Below are positions 9,971 through 20,013 of a stretch of 64,000 nt of DNA, in pieces. How positions within the stretch are numbered: the stretch's first letter is position 1; each line of letters starts with the position of its first letter. The stretch is from an uncultured Granulosicoccaceae bacterium (GTDB taxonomy: Bacteria > Pseudomonadota > Gammaproteobacteria > Granulosicoccales > Granulosicoccaceae). The notes under the pieces were generated by a model. It ran no database searches and had not been told where the DNA came from. It saw only the letters and a list, made by a program, of their open reading frames with translations. The position numbers and the translations under genes are program-made. The DNA lies in assembly GCA_938035525.1 (NCBI GenBank), contig CALHOI010000013.1, forward strand, positions 1 through 64,000, in the 5' to 3' direction.

Positions 9971-12009
9971 GTGAGTCGCCATACGATATTCTCTTTGAGC
10001 CAGTAAAGATCGGCCCGGTTACCGCACCCAATCGCTTTTATGCGGTACCACACGCAACCGGTCATGGCTGGCATCAACCTAATGGTGCGATTGCGCTAAG
10101 GGCCATGAAAGCAGAAGGCGGGTGGGGAACGGTTGCCGTGCAAATAACCGAAATCTCTGCCGATACTGACATGGCTAATCACCCCATGGAGCGAATCTGG
10201 GATGACTCCGACATACCACGTCATGTTGCGCAAGTAGAAGCCATCAAGCGTCACGGTAGTCTGGCTGCTATTGAGCTTGGACATGGTGGTATGCGTGCTC
10301 GTAATATAACCAGCGGCTTGCCCGTTATTGGCCCAAGTTCGTTTCCTGTACTGCGCCCGGAAGTGCCAGTACAAGCTATGGCAATGAACCACAATGACAT
10401 CAGTGCTTTTCGTAAAGCACATAAAGCCGCAGCGTTGCGCGCTGTCAAGGCTGGCTACGATATTCTTTATGTTTACGCGGCTCACGACATTTCCATTCTC
10501 AGTCATTTTTTATCGCTTAATACCAACAAGCGCACCGATGACTATGGCGGTAGCTTTGCTAATCGTATCCGTTTACTCATGGAGGTCATCGAAGACACAT
10601 TAGAAGTAGCCAATGGCCGCTGCGCTGTGGCACTGCGCTTTAGTGTTGCCGAACCCGGCAAGACAAATGGTTTGACGTCCGACGGTGAAGGTCGTGATGT
10701 TGTCGAGGCGCTGGCAGAGCTTCCTGATTTATGGGATGTCAATATATCCGGTTGGGCCAAGGACAGTGCGACGGCGCGTTTCACCGAAGAAGGGTTTCAA
10801 CTTGGGTATACCGACTTTGTTAAGTCTGTAACCACTAAGCCGGTCGTTGGCGTCGGACGATTTACCTCCCCGGATACGATGGTGTCATTGATTAAACAAG
10901 GGCGGCTCGATTTGATTGGTGCAGCCAGGCCATCAATAGCCGATCCGTTTTTACCGAATAAAATAAAGTCTGGCGAGCTAGATTCAATAAGAGAATGCAT
11001 CGGATGCAATATATGCGTCAGCATGGACAGCTACGGATTGCCCGTACGCTGTACGCAAAACCCAACCATATCCGAAGAGTGGAGACGCGACTGGCATCCG
11101 GAAGCGCCTGCCATTATATCGTCAGCACGTCAATCAACCCGTCATCACTTAATTGTGGGAGCAGGCCCTGCCGGTTTGGAATGCGCATTGACACTGCTAA
11201 AAGCTGGACAGCAAGTGACCATAGCTGAGGCTGATCCTTTGGCAGGTGGAAGGGTTACGAAAGAAAGCGCTTTGCCAGGATTGTCTAGTTGGGCTCGTGT
11301 TCGTGATTATCGATTGCATCAGATTAATCAACATGCTAACGCCAGCTTGTATTTAAACAGCGAAATGAACGCCGACGACATAGCAGCATTTGAATGTGAT
11401 GCAGTTGTTTTAGCTACCGGTGCTACGTGGCGAGCAGACGGTGTTGGGTCAAGCCAATTTGAGCCGTTAACCTTTGGTTCAACAAAGGTTTATTCAGTTG
11501 ATGATATTTTAAATGGTGCAATACCAGCATCAGGTAGCACGATAGTGGTTTATGACGATGACCACTTCTACATGGCCAGTGCTATTGCAGAAAGACTGGC
11601 CAAGCATGGTTGCTCAGTCAGTTATGTTACGCCCTTGCCGAGCATTGCAACCTGGACCGATAACACATTGGAACAAAATGCCATACAAGAGCGCTTGCAC
11701 GGTCTTGGTGTGGCATTGATACCCAACACTCGCTTGCACGACATGGTCAAATTTACTAACGTGTTAACTGGTGCTGATGTCGCTTTGGCCATTGATGAGC
11801 TGGTATTTGTGGGTGCAAGAACCCCTAACGATAAATTAGAGGCCAAGGTATTGAGTATCAACGCAAAATTACCTTTGCACAAAGCGGGGGACTGTCACGT
11901 GCCGGGTATTATACAAGCCGCTGTTTTATCCGGGCACAGTGTTGCACGCAGCCTGCTGGCAGGTGAAAACGTACTGGGTTCGCAACGACGAGAGCAAATT
12001 TCTTTTTGA
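9967..12009 (+). CDS. FMN/FAD and 4Fe-4S NADH:flavin oxidoreductase (trimethylamine/2,4-dienoyl-CoA reductase-like)
   Basis: GTG start overlaps the upstream TGA (GTGA). OYE-type barrel FEPVKIGPVTAPNRFYAVPHATG, CIGCNICVSMDSYGLPVRCTQNP cluster, Rossmann HLIVGAGPAGLECALTLLKAG. Confidence 0.85.
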   Translation: MSESPYDILFEPVKIGPVTAPNRFYAVPHATGHGWHQPNGAIALRAMKAEGGWGTVAVQITEISADTDMANHPMERIWDDSDIPRHVAQVEAIKRHGSLAAIELGHGGMRARNITSGLPVIGPSSFPVLRPEVPVQAMAMNHNDISAFRKAHKAAALRAVKAGYDILYVYAAHDISILSHFLSLNTNKRTDDYGGSFANRIRLLMEVIEDTLEVANGRCAVALRFSVAEPGKTNGLTSDGEGRDVVEALAELPDLWDVNISGWAKDSATARFTEEGFQLGYTDFVKSVTTKPVVGVGRFTSPDTMVSLIKQGRLDLIGAARPSIADPFLPNKIKSGELDSIRECIGCNICVSMDSYGLPVRCTQNPTISEEWRRDWHPEAPAIISSARQSTRHHLIVGAGPAGLECALTLLKAGQQVTIAEADPLAGGRVTKESALPGLSSWARVRDYRLHQINQHANASLYLNSEMNADDIAAFECDAVVLATGATWRADGVGSSQFEPLTFGSTKVYSVDDILNGAIPASGSTIVVYDDDHFYMASAIAERLAKHGCSVSYVTPLPSIATWTDNTLEQNAIQERLHGLGVALIPNTRLHDMVKFTNVLTGADVALAIDELVFVGARTPNDKLEAKVLSINAKLPLHKAGDCHVPGIIQAAVLSGHSVARSLLAGENVLGSQRREQISF

Positions 12010-12128
12010 GTCAAATCGAGACACGCTGAAGCTTGCGCAATCTGATTCAATGAAAAAAACTATTCTTAACTAGTTGCTCAATAATTGGATCAGACTTCAC
12101 GAGACGAACTAAATCTATACTGCGCGTC

Positions 12129-12773
12129 TTACAACATTGCCTCGACTAACACAATGCTTGACGGGTCTTTAATGTTTGAGAATGGTGTTGTATTTTCGTA
12201 GTTAAATGACGCGTATTCGATTTGTGCGCAAACTTTATGCCCAAGCTGATCAACGCATAAACGTTGTGTTGCTGCAGAAGAGAGTTCACCGATAACTTTT
12301 GTGAACCCGAAATCACTGCCAATGTTGTGTGCATGCGAGCGGAGTTGAGTGTAAATTCCACGTTCTCGCGATGTTGGCTTCACCACAGCCATATCGATCA
12401 GTAAACATTCGCCTGGCAGCGCACGGTGGGTTTTACGGTATTGCTCTTCAAGATTTTCCAGTAATGCGTTTACGGGTTTTATTTTTTCGGGTAGTGAGTT
12501 TGCGTTTTGCGGCAACGATGCGTAGTCGCAGCTTACGATACAACCAAGAATTTCATTGGTCACTGCATCGGTCGCGATCAGTGACAACCCTTGTTGCCAC
12601 ATTGCTTTGAAAGGTGCGCGCATGTAGTTGCGGTATTCCTCGATCGAAATTCCCACAGCAGTGTGAAGAACGCTGGATTTGACGAAAACCTCGCAGGCAA
12701 GAGAAAAAGCTGCATCGGCATTCTGGTTAGATATGCGTGAAAAAAGAACGTTATCCGTGTGTCGCGTGCTCAT
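12129..12773 (-). CDS. GNAT-like acetyltransferase
   Basis: AFSLACEVFVKSSVLHTAVGISIEEY..., CLLIDMAVVKPTSRERGIYTQLRSHAHNIGSDFGFTKVIGELSSAATQRL; start MSTRHTDN at 12773. Confidence 0.55.
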   Translation of the reverse strand: MSTRHTDNVLFSRISNQNADAAFSLACEVFVKSSVLHTAVGISIEEYRNYMRAPFKAMWQQGLSLIATDAVTNEILGCIVSCDYASLPQNANSLPEKIKPVNALLENLEEQYRKTHRALPGECLLIDMAVVKPTSRERGIYTQLRSHAHNIGSDFGFTKVIGELSSAATQRLCVDQLGHKVCAQIEYASFNYENTTPFSNIKDPSSIVLVEAML

Positions 12774-12829
12774 GATAAAAAAGTCTGGCCGGTCCGTTAT
12801 TATAGGCACAGTCTTAAAAAAGGATTCTG

Positions 12830-13189
12830 ATGAAAATCACCAGTTTAGTCGCGATGACATTGATATTAGGTAATGTGGGGTGCGCCTCAACACCGAAATT
12901 GGATATAGGCCAATCGTTAGCTCAGCGGCAATGTGAGGAAGTAGGGGCTGCTTCGTCGCTGCACGCAGACCAATCGTACCAAATTCAATTTTTTAATTCG
13001 CGCAAAGAGACCGTGGATCTTTACTGGATAAACTACAAAGGTGAAGAAGAACTGAAACAGACTTTAATGCCTTCAGGGCAGTATGCGGCGACAACCTATA
13101 TTACTCACCCATGGGTTGTTCGAGATCAGGCTGGCCGCTGTTTGGCTTTCTTTAACAGCGACCCAGCCATCATGGTAGACATACGATAA
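12830..13189 (+). CDS. Small exported protein with VHL (von Hippel-Lindau) beta-domain-like sequence
   Basis: Signal peptide MKITSLVAMTLILGNVGCAS, then YQIQFFNSRKETVDLYWINYKGEEELKQTLMPSGQYAATTYITHPWVVRDQAGRCLAFF, matching the VHL-beta pattern (N.S...V.v.WlnfdG....y.tl.pG.......t..g..W.frd). Confidence 0.65.
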   Translation: MKITSLVAMTLILGNVGCASTPKLDIGQSLAQRQCEEVGAASSLHADQSYQIQFFNSRKETVDLYWINYKGEEELKQTLMPSGQYAATTYITHPWVVRDQAGRCLAFFNSDPAIMVDIR

Positions 13190-13192
13190 ATA

Positions 13193-13573
13193 TCAGATCG
13201 CAACCGATTGCGCTGAAAGTTTGATACTCAACTGGAAGCTGCCCTCGTTAACCAGCCATCGACGTATCGTGTATTCCCGAGTGCCACTTTTGTGCATGGG
13301 ATCGGCATCGGCCAGAGCAATGGCCGATTGCAACGATTCTGCGCGATAAATAATCAACCCAACACCTTCCATCAATTCGCCGGTAAGGTCTGATAATGGG
13401 CCAGCCATGACAAGGTTTCCTTGTTGTTCCATTTCTGCCTGATAAGCCAGATGGTCTGGCAAGTTTGCCTGAAGGTTTTCAGGTTTAGCCGGTGTGCTGA
13501 CTATGGCGTACATCTCACAAGCTAGTGAGCCGCGTTCCTGAGCGGCGTTTTTGTATTCTGACCAGGCTGGCAT
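13193..13573 (-). CDS. YCII-related domain protein
   Basis: Start at MPAWSEYKN (13573). MYAIVSTPAKPENLQANLPDHLAYQAEMEQQGNLVMAGPLSD...SLQSAIALADADPMHKSGTREYTIRRW. Confidence 0.75.
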   Translation of the reverse strand: MPAWSEYKNAAQERGSLACEMYAIVSTPAKPENLQANLPDHLAYQAEMEQQGNLVMAGPLSDLTGELMEGVGLIIYRAESLQSAIALADADPMHKSGTREYTIRRWLVNEGSFQLSIKLSAQSVAI

Positions 13574-13767
13574 TTGATTGTCCTCAGAATGTAGTTGTTG
13601 AAAGCCTTTCAACAGGCCAGGACACACTATGAACGAAATAACGAGACATTGCACCCTATCTGGCTTAAATCTCGATATTACTTGACATGAAAGCGAAAAA
13701 TCGTCATAAATAGTGCTCAAATTTGAGCAACTATTTGGCTCCATTAACGGGCTTGTAAGAAGGGCAA

Positions 13768-14430
13768 ATGGCATTAACAGGTGATGAACTGGAGCGAGCT
13801 CGTGCTGAGGCGCAAGAGCAATATCGAGCGTTGCGAGCAAGGAAACCGTACCTTGATGATGACGCGATCGATGTGATTCTTCGCGGTGCACGATCACACT
13901 ATGCATGGCGCTCCGAACCTGTGCCAGAGGAAACGTTAAAAACCCTTTACGAGATCACAGCGTCCGGTCCAACCAGTATGAACACTTGCCCGTCGCGATT
14001 TGTATTTGTGACATCAAAAGAAGGCAAAGAACGACTGGCAAAGTCGTTAAAAGATAAAAACATAGACAAAATGATGGCAGCGCCAGTCACGGCGATCATA
14101 GCCTACGATCTTGATTTTTGGACACAGTTGCCTTTTTTGTTCCCTCATGAAGACCGGCGCCCGTTTTTTGAGGGTAAAACCCAGTACATAGAAGACACTG
14201 CATTCAGGAACTCAACGCTGCAAGGTGGTTACTTTATGATAGCTGCACGCGCTTTAGGGTTGGACGTTGGAGCCATGTCTGGTTTTTCCAACCAGATTGT
14301 CGACGAAGAATTTTTTAAAGACAAGAACTGGAAATCAAACTTTTTGTGCAACCTGGGTTACGCTGATGAGTCAGCTCTGTTTCAGAAGTTGCCACGGTTT
14401 GCATTTGATGATGTCTGTAGCTTTCTTTAG
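13768..14430 (+). CDS. Nitroreductase family protein (RutE/malonic semialdehyde reductase-like)
   Basis: DDAIDVILRGARSHYAWRSEPVPEETLKTLYEITASGPTSMNTCPSRFVFVTSKEGKERLAKSL. Confidence 0.85.
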   Translation: MALTGDELERARAEAQEQYRALRARKPYLDDDAIDVILRGARSHYAWRSEPVPEETLKTLYEITASGPTSMNTCPSRFVFVTSKEGKERLAKSLKDKNIDKMMAAPVTAIIAYDLDFWTQLPFLFPHEDRRPFFEGKTQYIEDTAFRNSTLQGGYFMIAARALGLDVGAMSGFSNQIVDEEFFKDKNWKSNFLCNLGYADESALFQKLPRFAFDDVCSFL

Positions 14431-14475
14431 ACGGCCGCGCCATCTCGTAACCAACATGAAATACTTGGAGACAAT

Positions 14476-14934
14476 GTGAGTTCACAATCCAAAGCCGTGC
14501 TAAGAGCAGCCGCAGAATGTCCATCGCACTCGCTTGCCAATGTCTCTGTACGCGATTTGACCTTCAGTATTGATGAGCCAACAGAGCGCGGTGGTACTAA
14601 CACCGGGCCAACTCCAACCGATACGGCCGTAGCTGCTCTTATTGGGTGTACCAATGTCATTGCTCACAAATGCGCCGGTAAGTTGGGTGTGGATATTGGT
14701 GAATTAACGATTGACGCAAAGTGCTACTTCAATCGTGGTGGCGTAACCCTGGCCGAAGAGGTTGAAGTTCCCTTTGAAAAAATAATATTGACGGTAAAGT
14801 CGAATAGCCAACAGGCTACGCAAGCCCAGCTTGAGGAAGTGGCTGCTGAAACTAAAAAGTATTGCCCATTGTCCAAATTGTTTCTTAACGCTGGAACAGA
14901 AATAGAGCAATCATGGGATATTGCCCTTGATTGA
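14476..14934 (+). CDS. OsmC/Ohr family protein
   Basis: TERGGTNTGPTPTDTAVAALIGCTNVIAHKCAGKLGVDIGELTIDAKCYFNRGG...CPLSKLFLNAGTEIE. Confidence 0.85.
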   Translation: MSSQSKAVLRAAAECPSHSLANVSVRDLTFSIDEPTERGGTNTGPTPTDTAVAALIGCTNVIAHKCAGKLGVDIGELTIDAKCYFNRGGVTLAEEVEVPFEKIILTVKSNSQQATQAQLEEVAAETKKYCPLSKLFLNAGTEIEQSWDIALD

Positions 14935-15118
14935 TAGGCCTACGTGAATAGCAAAAGGCGAAAAGCCTAATCGCAGCGGCAATGCATTACTGCCTCGGCG
15001 AGTCAAAGACACAGAATTTGGTACCGCAAATTATTGCAGTATCGTTGAGAGGATTATTTCTACTAACCAACAGAACCGGCAACGAATAAGACTGGTCGCT
15101 AACTTGAGAGGTATTAAA

Positions 15119-16201
15119 ATGAAAAACCTAACGAAAAGCCTTGCTGTCGCATCAGTGGCGGGTGTCATCGCCATTGCATCTGCGCCAGTTTTTTCAGCAG
15201 AGAAAATTAAAGCCGTCGTGATCGACGGTTACCCGGCTAAAGCCATGTGGGTGAAGGAATTCACTGACTTCTTTATTCCTGAAGTTGATAAAAGACTTGC
15301 CGAGTCCGGTAACTACGAAATGGATTGGCAGGAAAGCTATGGTGGCGCCATTGTTAAACCAAAAGGTGTGCTAGAAGGTGTAAAGCTGGGTCTTGGAGAC
15401 ATTGGCATTGTTACAACTATCTTCCACAACTCAAAGCTACCCAGCCAGGCTTTGTCGGCGGTAACGCCTTTCGTTGCAGCAGATGCCCGCGCAGTAGCCA
15501 AGGCAGTTGATGAAATAGCCAAAGAATTTCCAACCATGCAAAAAGAGTTCGAAAAGCAGAACCAGGTTTACCTGGCAACCGGTGTCGTACTTGATACCTA
15601 TCAGGTATTCAGCTCCAACGAGGTGTCTTCGCTTAAAGACATCGAGGGTGCAAAGGTTGCTGGAGCTGGAATGAATATGCGCTACCTTGAGGGTATTGAA
15701 GGCGCAGCTGGTGTGCGTGGTGGACTAACCGACTTCTATAACATGCTGCAAACTGGCATGGTTGAATCGGCGATGTTGTGGCCAGAAGCTGCCAAGACAT
15801 TCAAAATAGCTGAAGTAGCTCCTTACATGCTCAAGGCTGATCTTGGTGCGGTTAATTCTAAGACCATCACTGTTAATGCTGACTACTGGAACAAGTTGCC
15901 AGAAGAGGTACAAGGCGTGTTACAAGAAGTTGCGGTAGCTTACCGAGATCATGTTGCCAGTGTTGCTATGGACCGTGCAGCGGAAAGTCGAGATGCATAC
16001 GTTGCTGCTGGTGGCACTGTTGTCGAAGTATCAGCTGACGATCGAGCGGCCTGGGCCAATGCCATGCCGAACATTGCTGCTGAATGGGCCAAGGGTCTTG
16101 ATGAAAAGGGAGAGCCTGGTTCGGATATGTTGAAAGCTTATCTGGGTAAGTTGGCTGAAGCTGGCTTCACACCAACACGTGATTGGGCGTCGGAACTTTA
16201 A
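15119..16201 (+). CDS. TRAP transporter substrate-binding protein (DctP family)
   Basis: Signal peptide MKNLTKSLAVASVAGVIAIASAPVFSA; GGLTDFYNMLQTGMVESAMLWPEAAKTFKIAEVAPYM; followed by DctQ and DctM genes. Confidence 0.85.
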   Translation: MKNLTKSLAVASVAGVIAIASAPVFSAEKIKAVVIDGYPAKAMWVKEFTDFFIPEVDKRLAESGNYEMDWQESYGGAIVKPKGVLEGVKLGLGDIGIVTTIFHNSKLPSQALSAVTPFVAADARAVAKAVDEIAKEFPTMQKEFEKQNQVYLATGVVLDTYQVFSSNEVSSLKDIEGAKVAGAGMNMRYLEGIEGAAGVRGGLTDFYNMLQTGMVESAMLWPEAAKTFKIAEVAPYMLKADLGAVNSKTITVNADYWNKLPEEVQGVLQEVAVAYRDHVASVAMDRAAESRDAYVAAGGTVVEVSADDRAAWANAMPNIAAEWAKGLDEKGEPGSDMLKAYLGKLAEAGFTPTRDWASEL

Positions 16202-16211
16202 ATATAAAGCC

Positions 16212-16246
16212 TGTGGGGTGACTGTCTTCACCCCACACTATTTTTA
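16212..16246 (+). terminator. Hairpin/partial terminator between the TRAP SBP and DctQ genes
   Basis: TGTGGGGTGA-ctgtct-TCACCCCACA (perfect 10-bp stem) then ctattttt. Confidence 0.65.
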
Positions 16247-16397
16247 AAGCCTTCAAACGTTTTTGCTAACTTCATTGGCAGATATCGTCGATCTGTAGAG
16301 TTTTTGACTATTGACCTTTTGGTTAATGGATCCTTTTGTCCTGAAACTCTTTTGCGAAGCTCATTCGCGACACTCTTTGGTGATAGAAACAACGATT

Positions 16398-16421
16398 AAG
16401 CCGACGACTAAACCGACCACT
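16398..16421 (+). repeat. 12-bp tandem duplication upstream of dctQ
   Basis: aagccgacgact / aaaccgaccact. Confidence 0.4.
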
Positions 16422-16428
16422 AATTCAA

Positions 16429-17010
16429 ATGATCAGTGTACTCCGAAAAATAGAGCAGCTCGGCAGTCGAGTCGCAACCATAGCCAATGCCCTGGGCACC
16501 CTGGTTGTTCTGGCGCTTGTTATGGTGGTCAACTATGACGTAGTCGCACGAGGCCTGTTTAACAAGCCATTTCACGGTGCTGTTGAGTTGGTACAGTTTT
16601 CAATGGTACTGATCGTTTTTTTACAGCTGCCAGATGTGGTCAGGGTTAATCGTTTAACCAGATCGGATGGCTTCTTGTCCATTATGGGTAATCGCTGGCC
16701 TGCAGTGAGCGCATATCTTAATAGGGTAATAAACCTGGTTGCCTGTGTCTTTATGGTGCTTATTGCTATCGCAATCTGGCCCGAGTTTGTCGAAATGTTT
16801 GAAACTCGAGATTACTTTGGTGTCCCCGGCGTTTTCACTGCACCATGGTGGCCAATCAAGCTGGTCATATTTCTAAGCGCAGTACTGTGCAGTTTGTTGT
16901 TTGCTCTTAAGGTTGTGCTGCCTGATATCGAACAACACAGTAATAACGACGCATCGCATTCGAACGATGACAAAGATCGCGATGATGCGCTCAAGGGTGG
17001 TGTAGCGTGA
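16429..17010 (+). CDS. TRAP transporter small permease (DctQ family)
   Basis: Four hydrophobic segments; NYDVVARGLFNKPFHGAVELVQFSMVLIVFLQLPDV. Confidence 0.85.
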   Translation: MISVLRKIEQLGSRVATIANALGTLVVLALVMVVNYDVVARGLFNKPFHGAVELVQFSMVLIVFLQLPDVVRVNRLTRSDGFLSIMGNRWPAVSAYLNRVINLVACVFMVLIAIAIWPEFVEMFETRDYFGVPGVFTAPWWPIKLVIFLSAVLCSLLFALKVVLPDIEQHSNNDASHSNDDKDRDDALKGGVA

Positions 17011-18314
17011 GCCCTATAGAGATTGGGCTGCTTTCTGTAGCAGCGATAGTTTTTCTTATTTATCTCGGTGTTTATATCCCCATTGCTTTAGGTGTTGTAT
17101 CTTTTGTCTCTATCTGGTTAATGCGAGACAATTTTGACCTGGCCATGAACCTGTTAAAAGTTGCACTTAGCGACAGTGTCATGGAGTACACCTTCGCCAC
17201 CGTGCCGTTGTTTACATTCATGGGAATTGTGGTGTCCAAAGCCGGTTTGGGCAGCGATATTTACGATGTCATGAATGCCAGTTTCCGTAAAATAAAAGGC
17301 GGCATTGGTATGGCCACAGTCGGCGCCAACGCCGTTTTCGCCGCGGTAACGGGTTCTTCTATTGCATCAGCATCGGTGTTCTCAAAGGTTGCTGTACCGC
17401 AAATGCAACGCTACGACTACAACCCGCGTTTTGCTGTTGGTGTTGTTGCAGGCTCGTCCGTGCTGGGTATGATCATTCCCCCTTCAGCCATGCTAATCAT
17501 CTACTCCTTTGTTGCTGAACAGTCGGTAGGAGATATGTTTTTGGCTGGCATCGTGCCGGGTTTAATGTTGGCTGTTGCTTACATTGGCGCGATTGCATTT
17601 GCTGGAAAGTTTTTTCCAAACTTTGTCGGCGGTCGGCCAGCCGATGAGTATGAGCCAATGAGTACCGCGACCGTCGCAGCGAAGACGCTGCCTTTGGTGT
17701 TTTTAATTGTTGTGGTGTTAGGCGGTATTTACACTGGCTGGTTATCCCCGGTAGAAGCTGGTGCGGCAGGTGCTACTGTAGGGTTGCTTATTGCATTTAT
17801 TCGCGGTCGTATGACAGCGGCAACTTTTTGGGAGGCCTTGGTAGAAACCGGTCACATCACTGCCGCCATTTTATTTTTGATTACCGCCGCATCCATCTAT
17901 AGTCGCATGCTTGGCTTGGCAGCACTGCCCAACGAGCTGGGTGATATCATCGCGAATAATCAGTTCAGTTTTGCCATGATCATGGTGCTGTACGTACTGC
18001 TTATGTTGTTCCTTGGTACGTTGCTGGATACCGCATCGATTATTTTAATCGTGGTGCCGCTATTTCTTCCTATTATCGAATCATTGGGAATGAGCCCGGT
18101 ATGGTTTGGTATCGTGACAGTGGTAGGGGCCGAAATTGGTCTGCTAACACCGCCTTTGGGAATCAGTTGTTTTGTTATCAAATCAACACTGAATGACGAT
18201 CGAATAAAACTCAAAGATGTTTTTCTGGGCGCATTACCGTTTGCCTTTGTGATGCTGCTTGTACTGGTGCTGTTAATCATATTTCCATCGTTGAGCACTG
18301 CAATACTGCGTTAG
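17007..18314 (+). CDS. TRAP transporter large permease (DctM family)
   Basis: FATVPLFTFMGIVVSKAGLGSDIY, GANAVFAAVTGSSIASASVF, GAEIGLLTPPLGISCFVIK. Confidence 0.92.
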   Translation: MSPIEIGLLSVAAIVFLIYLGVYIPIALGVVSFVSIWLMRDNFDLAMNLLKVALSDSVMEYTFATVPLFTFMGIVVSKAGLGSDIYDVMNASFRKIKGGIGMATVGANAVFAAVTGSSIASASVFSKVAVPQMQRYDYNPRFAVGVVAGSSVLGMIIPPSAMLIIYSFVAEQSVGDMFLAGIVPGLMLAVAYIGAIAFAGKFFPNFVGGRPADEYEPMSTATVAAKTLPLVFLIVVVLGGIYTGWLSPVEAGAAGATVGLLIAFIRGRMTAATFWEALVETGHITAAILFLITAASIYSRMLGLAALPNELGDIIANNQFSFAMIMVLYVLLMLFLGTLLDTASIILIVVPLFLPIIESLGMSPVWFGIVTVVGAEIGLLTPPLGISCFVIKSTLNDDRIKLKDVFLGALPFAFVMLLVLVLLIIFPSLSTAILR

Positions 18315-18324
18315 AGGACAAACA

Positions 18325-19194
18325 ATGCGTAACGTCACTAAAGACAACATAACGGATGTGTTCGCTGGTTATATGAGCGAGGACACCGATCCCCGAACCA
18401 AAGAAGTTTTAACCAGTCTTGCAAAGCACCTTCATGACTTTGCCAGAGAGACCAACCTAACTCACGATGAATGGCGTAAAGGCCTGGAATTTATGGAGTG
18501 GGCAGGTCGAATCACAAGCCCTGAACGTAATGAGTTTGTATTGCTCTCCGATGTAATGGGTCTATCTTCGCTGGTAGATATGATTCATTCGGTACCAGAG
18601 GCTACCAGCTCATCTGTACTGGGACCATTCCACGTATCAAACCCGCCGCCATTAGCCATAGGTGCAGACATGAAGCGTCACTACGAGGGTGATGTATTGC
18701 TGGTAGAAGGTGTTGTGTACGACACCGATAAAAAACCGCTGGCAGGTGCAACGCTGGATATTTGGCAAACAGCCCCGAATGGCCTTTATTCAAGTCAGGA
18801 CGAAGAGCAAGACATTAGTTCGTTTCATGCGCTTATGACAACCGATGAAAACGGCCGCTATGCCTTTACCACAGTCAAGCCAGTGGAATACACCGTGCCT
18901 AGCGATGGCCCGGTAGGACAGATACTTGATGCGGTCGGCCGACACCCTTGGCGACCGTCGCATCTACATTTTATTACCAGCGCTAAAGGGTGCAAGTCTG
19001 TTGTCACGGAAGTCTTCCCCGATGACGACCCTTATCTCGATCAAGATACCGTGTTTGGGGTTCGCGAAGATCTGGTGATGTCTTACGAGCGACAAGCAGC
19101 TGGGTCATTTCCTGACGGGTTCGAGCTCTCTGGCAAAGTGTCAGGGGAGTATTTGCGCGTCGAGTTTGATTTTGTGTTGGTCAAAGACGATTAA
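18325..19194 (+). CDS. Intradiol ring-cleavage dioxygenase (catechol/hydroxyquinol 1,2-dioxygenase-like)
   Basis: N-terminal helical domain, SSVLGPFHV, GATLDIWQTAPNGLYSSQD, TVKPVEYTVPSDGPVGQILDAVGRHPWRPSHLHFI (Tyr/His ligand motifs). Confidence 0.88.
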   Translation: MRNVTKDNITDVFAGYMSEDTDPRTKEVLTSLAKHLHDFARETNLTHDEWRKGLEFMEWAGRITSPERNEFVLLSDVMGLSSLVDMIHSVPEATSSSVLGPFHVSNPPPLAIGADMKRHYEGDVLLVEGVVYDTDKKPLAGATLDIWQTAPNGLYSSQDEEQDISSFHALMTTDENGRYAFTTVKPVEYTVPSDGPVGQILDAVGRHPWRPSHLHFITSAKGCKSVVTEVFPDDDPYLDQDTVFGVREDLVMSYERQAAGSFPDGFELSGKVSGEYLRVEFDFVLVKDD

Positions 19195-19298
19195 TTGGTC
19201 GCCTGAGTATGTGGCTTGGATTATCGTTTTAATTAATTGTTTTAATTGATCGTATGAATCGACGGCGTCGGTTTATAGCGCGGGCTTAGGAGACAGGT

Positions 19299-19982
19299 TT
19301 ACGGAATAGATAATAAGTTAACCAGGTACAAACCGGTAGTGCGGTAGTGAGAGGCCAGATGCTCGGATGCACGATCTACATCGCGCTCTATAGCGGCTTC
19401 AAAAATATTGTCATGTTCTTCGGCGACATCACGCTTGGCATAGTCGGCGGATTTGCCGGCCAGGTTTCTATATCGAACGTTGAGCGAGTATAGCTGGTCG
19501 CAAAAGCGCAACAGAATTGGAGAGTCACAGGCAGCAATTAGTGCCATATGGAATGCCTTATGGTGTTGTTCGAACACCTGAGGGGGTTCTTGGTAAGCAC
19601 GACTCATGTGGTGATGGGAAAGCACCAGTCTGTCTTCCCATTCCTTTGAGCCTTTTTCAAAACTGGTGCGTAAGGCCAAGTCTTCGAGTTTGCAGCGAAG
19701 GTTAAGAATTTCTTCAAACTGCTCTTTGCTTGCTTTTGCAACGCGAAAGCCCCGCTGGTCTCGGCGCTCGACTAGTTGGTCTGAGGTTAGAAGGCTAAGC
19801 GCTTCCCGTACAGGAGACGCACCGGTGGAGTATGTGTGCTTAAGCGTCTCTACTTTTAGCTTCTCGCCGGGGGGAATGTCGCCAGATAATATGGCATCGC
19901 GAAGCGCCAGGTACGCACGCTGGGTTGTGGATTGGGTGGAAAGGTCAGCATCTTGCTCAGGGTTGAGTTTGGTTACGTCCAT
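19299..19982 (-). CDS. GntR family transcriptional regulator (FCD domain)
   Basis: AYLALRDAILSGDIPPGEKLKVETLKHTYSTGASPVREALSLLTSDQLVERRDQRGFRVA. Confidence 0.9.
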   Translation of the reverse strand: MDVTKLNPEQDADLSTQSTTQRAYLALRDAILSGDIPPGEKLKVETLKHTYSTGASPVREALSLLTSDQLVERRDQRGFRVAKASKEQFEEILNLRCKLEDLALRTSFEKGSKEWEDRLVLSHHHMSRAYQEPPQVFEQHHKAFHMALIAACDSPILLRFCDQLYSLNVRYRNLAGKSADYAKRDVAEEHDNIFEAAIERDVDRASEHLASHYRTTGLYLVNLLSIP

Positions 19983-19998
19983 TTGAATCTCCTGTGCT

Positions 19999-20013
19999 CA
20001 TCACTTGGTGATG
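19999..20013. promoter_or_regulatory. Small palindrome upstream of the GntR gene, candidate operator
   Basis: CATCAC-ttg-GTGATG just upstream of the GntR start codon (19982). Confidence 0.25.

Noticed and set aside
10096-10506. 136-aa minus-strand ORF
   Set aside because: Antisense to the flavin oxidoreductase; chance open frame.
13574-13906. N-terminal extension of the YCII-like ORF
   Set aside because: The extension overlaps the divergent nitroreductase gene; the family start is MPAWSEYKN at 13573.
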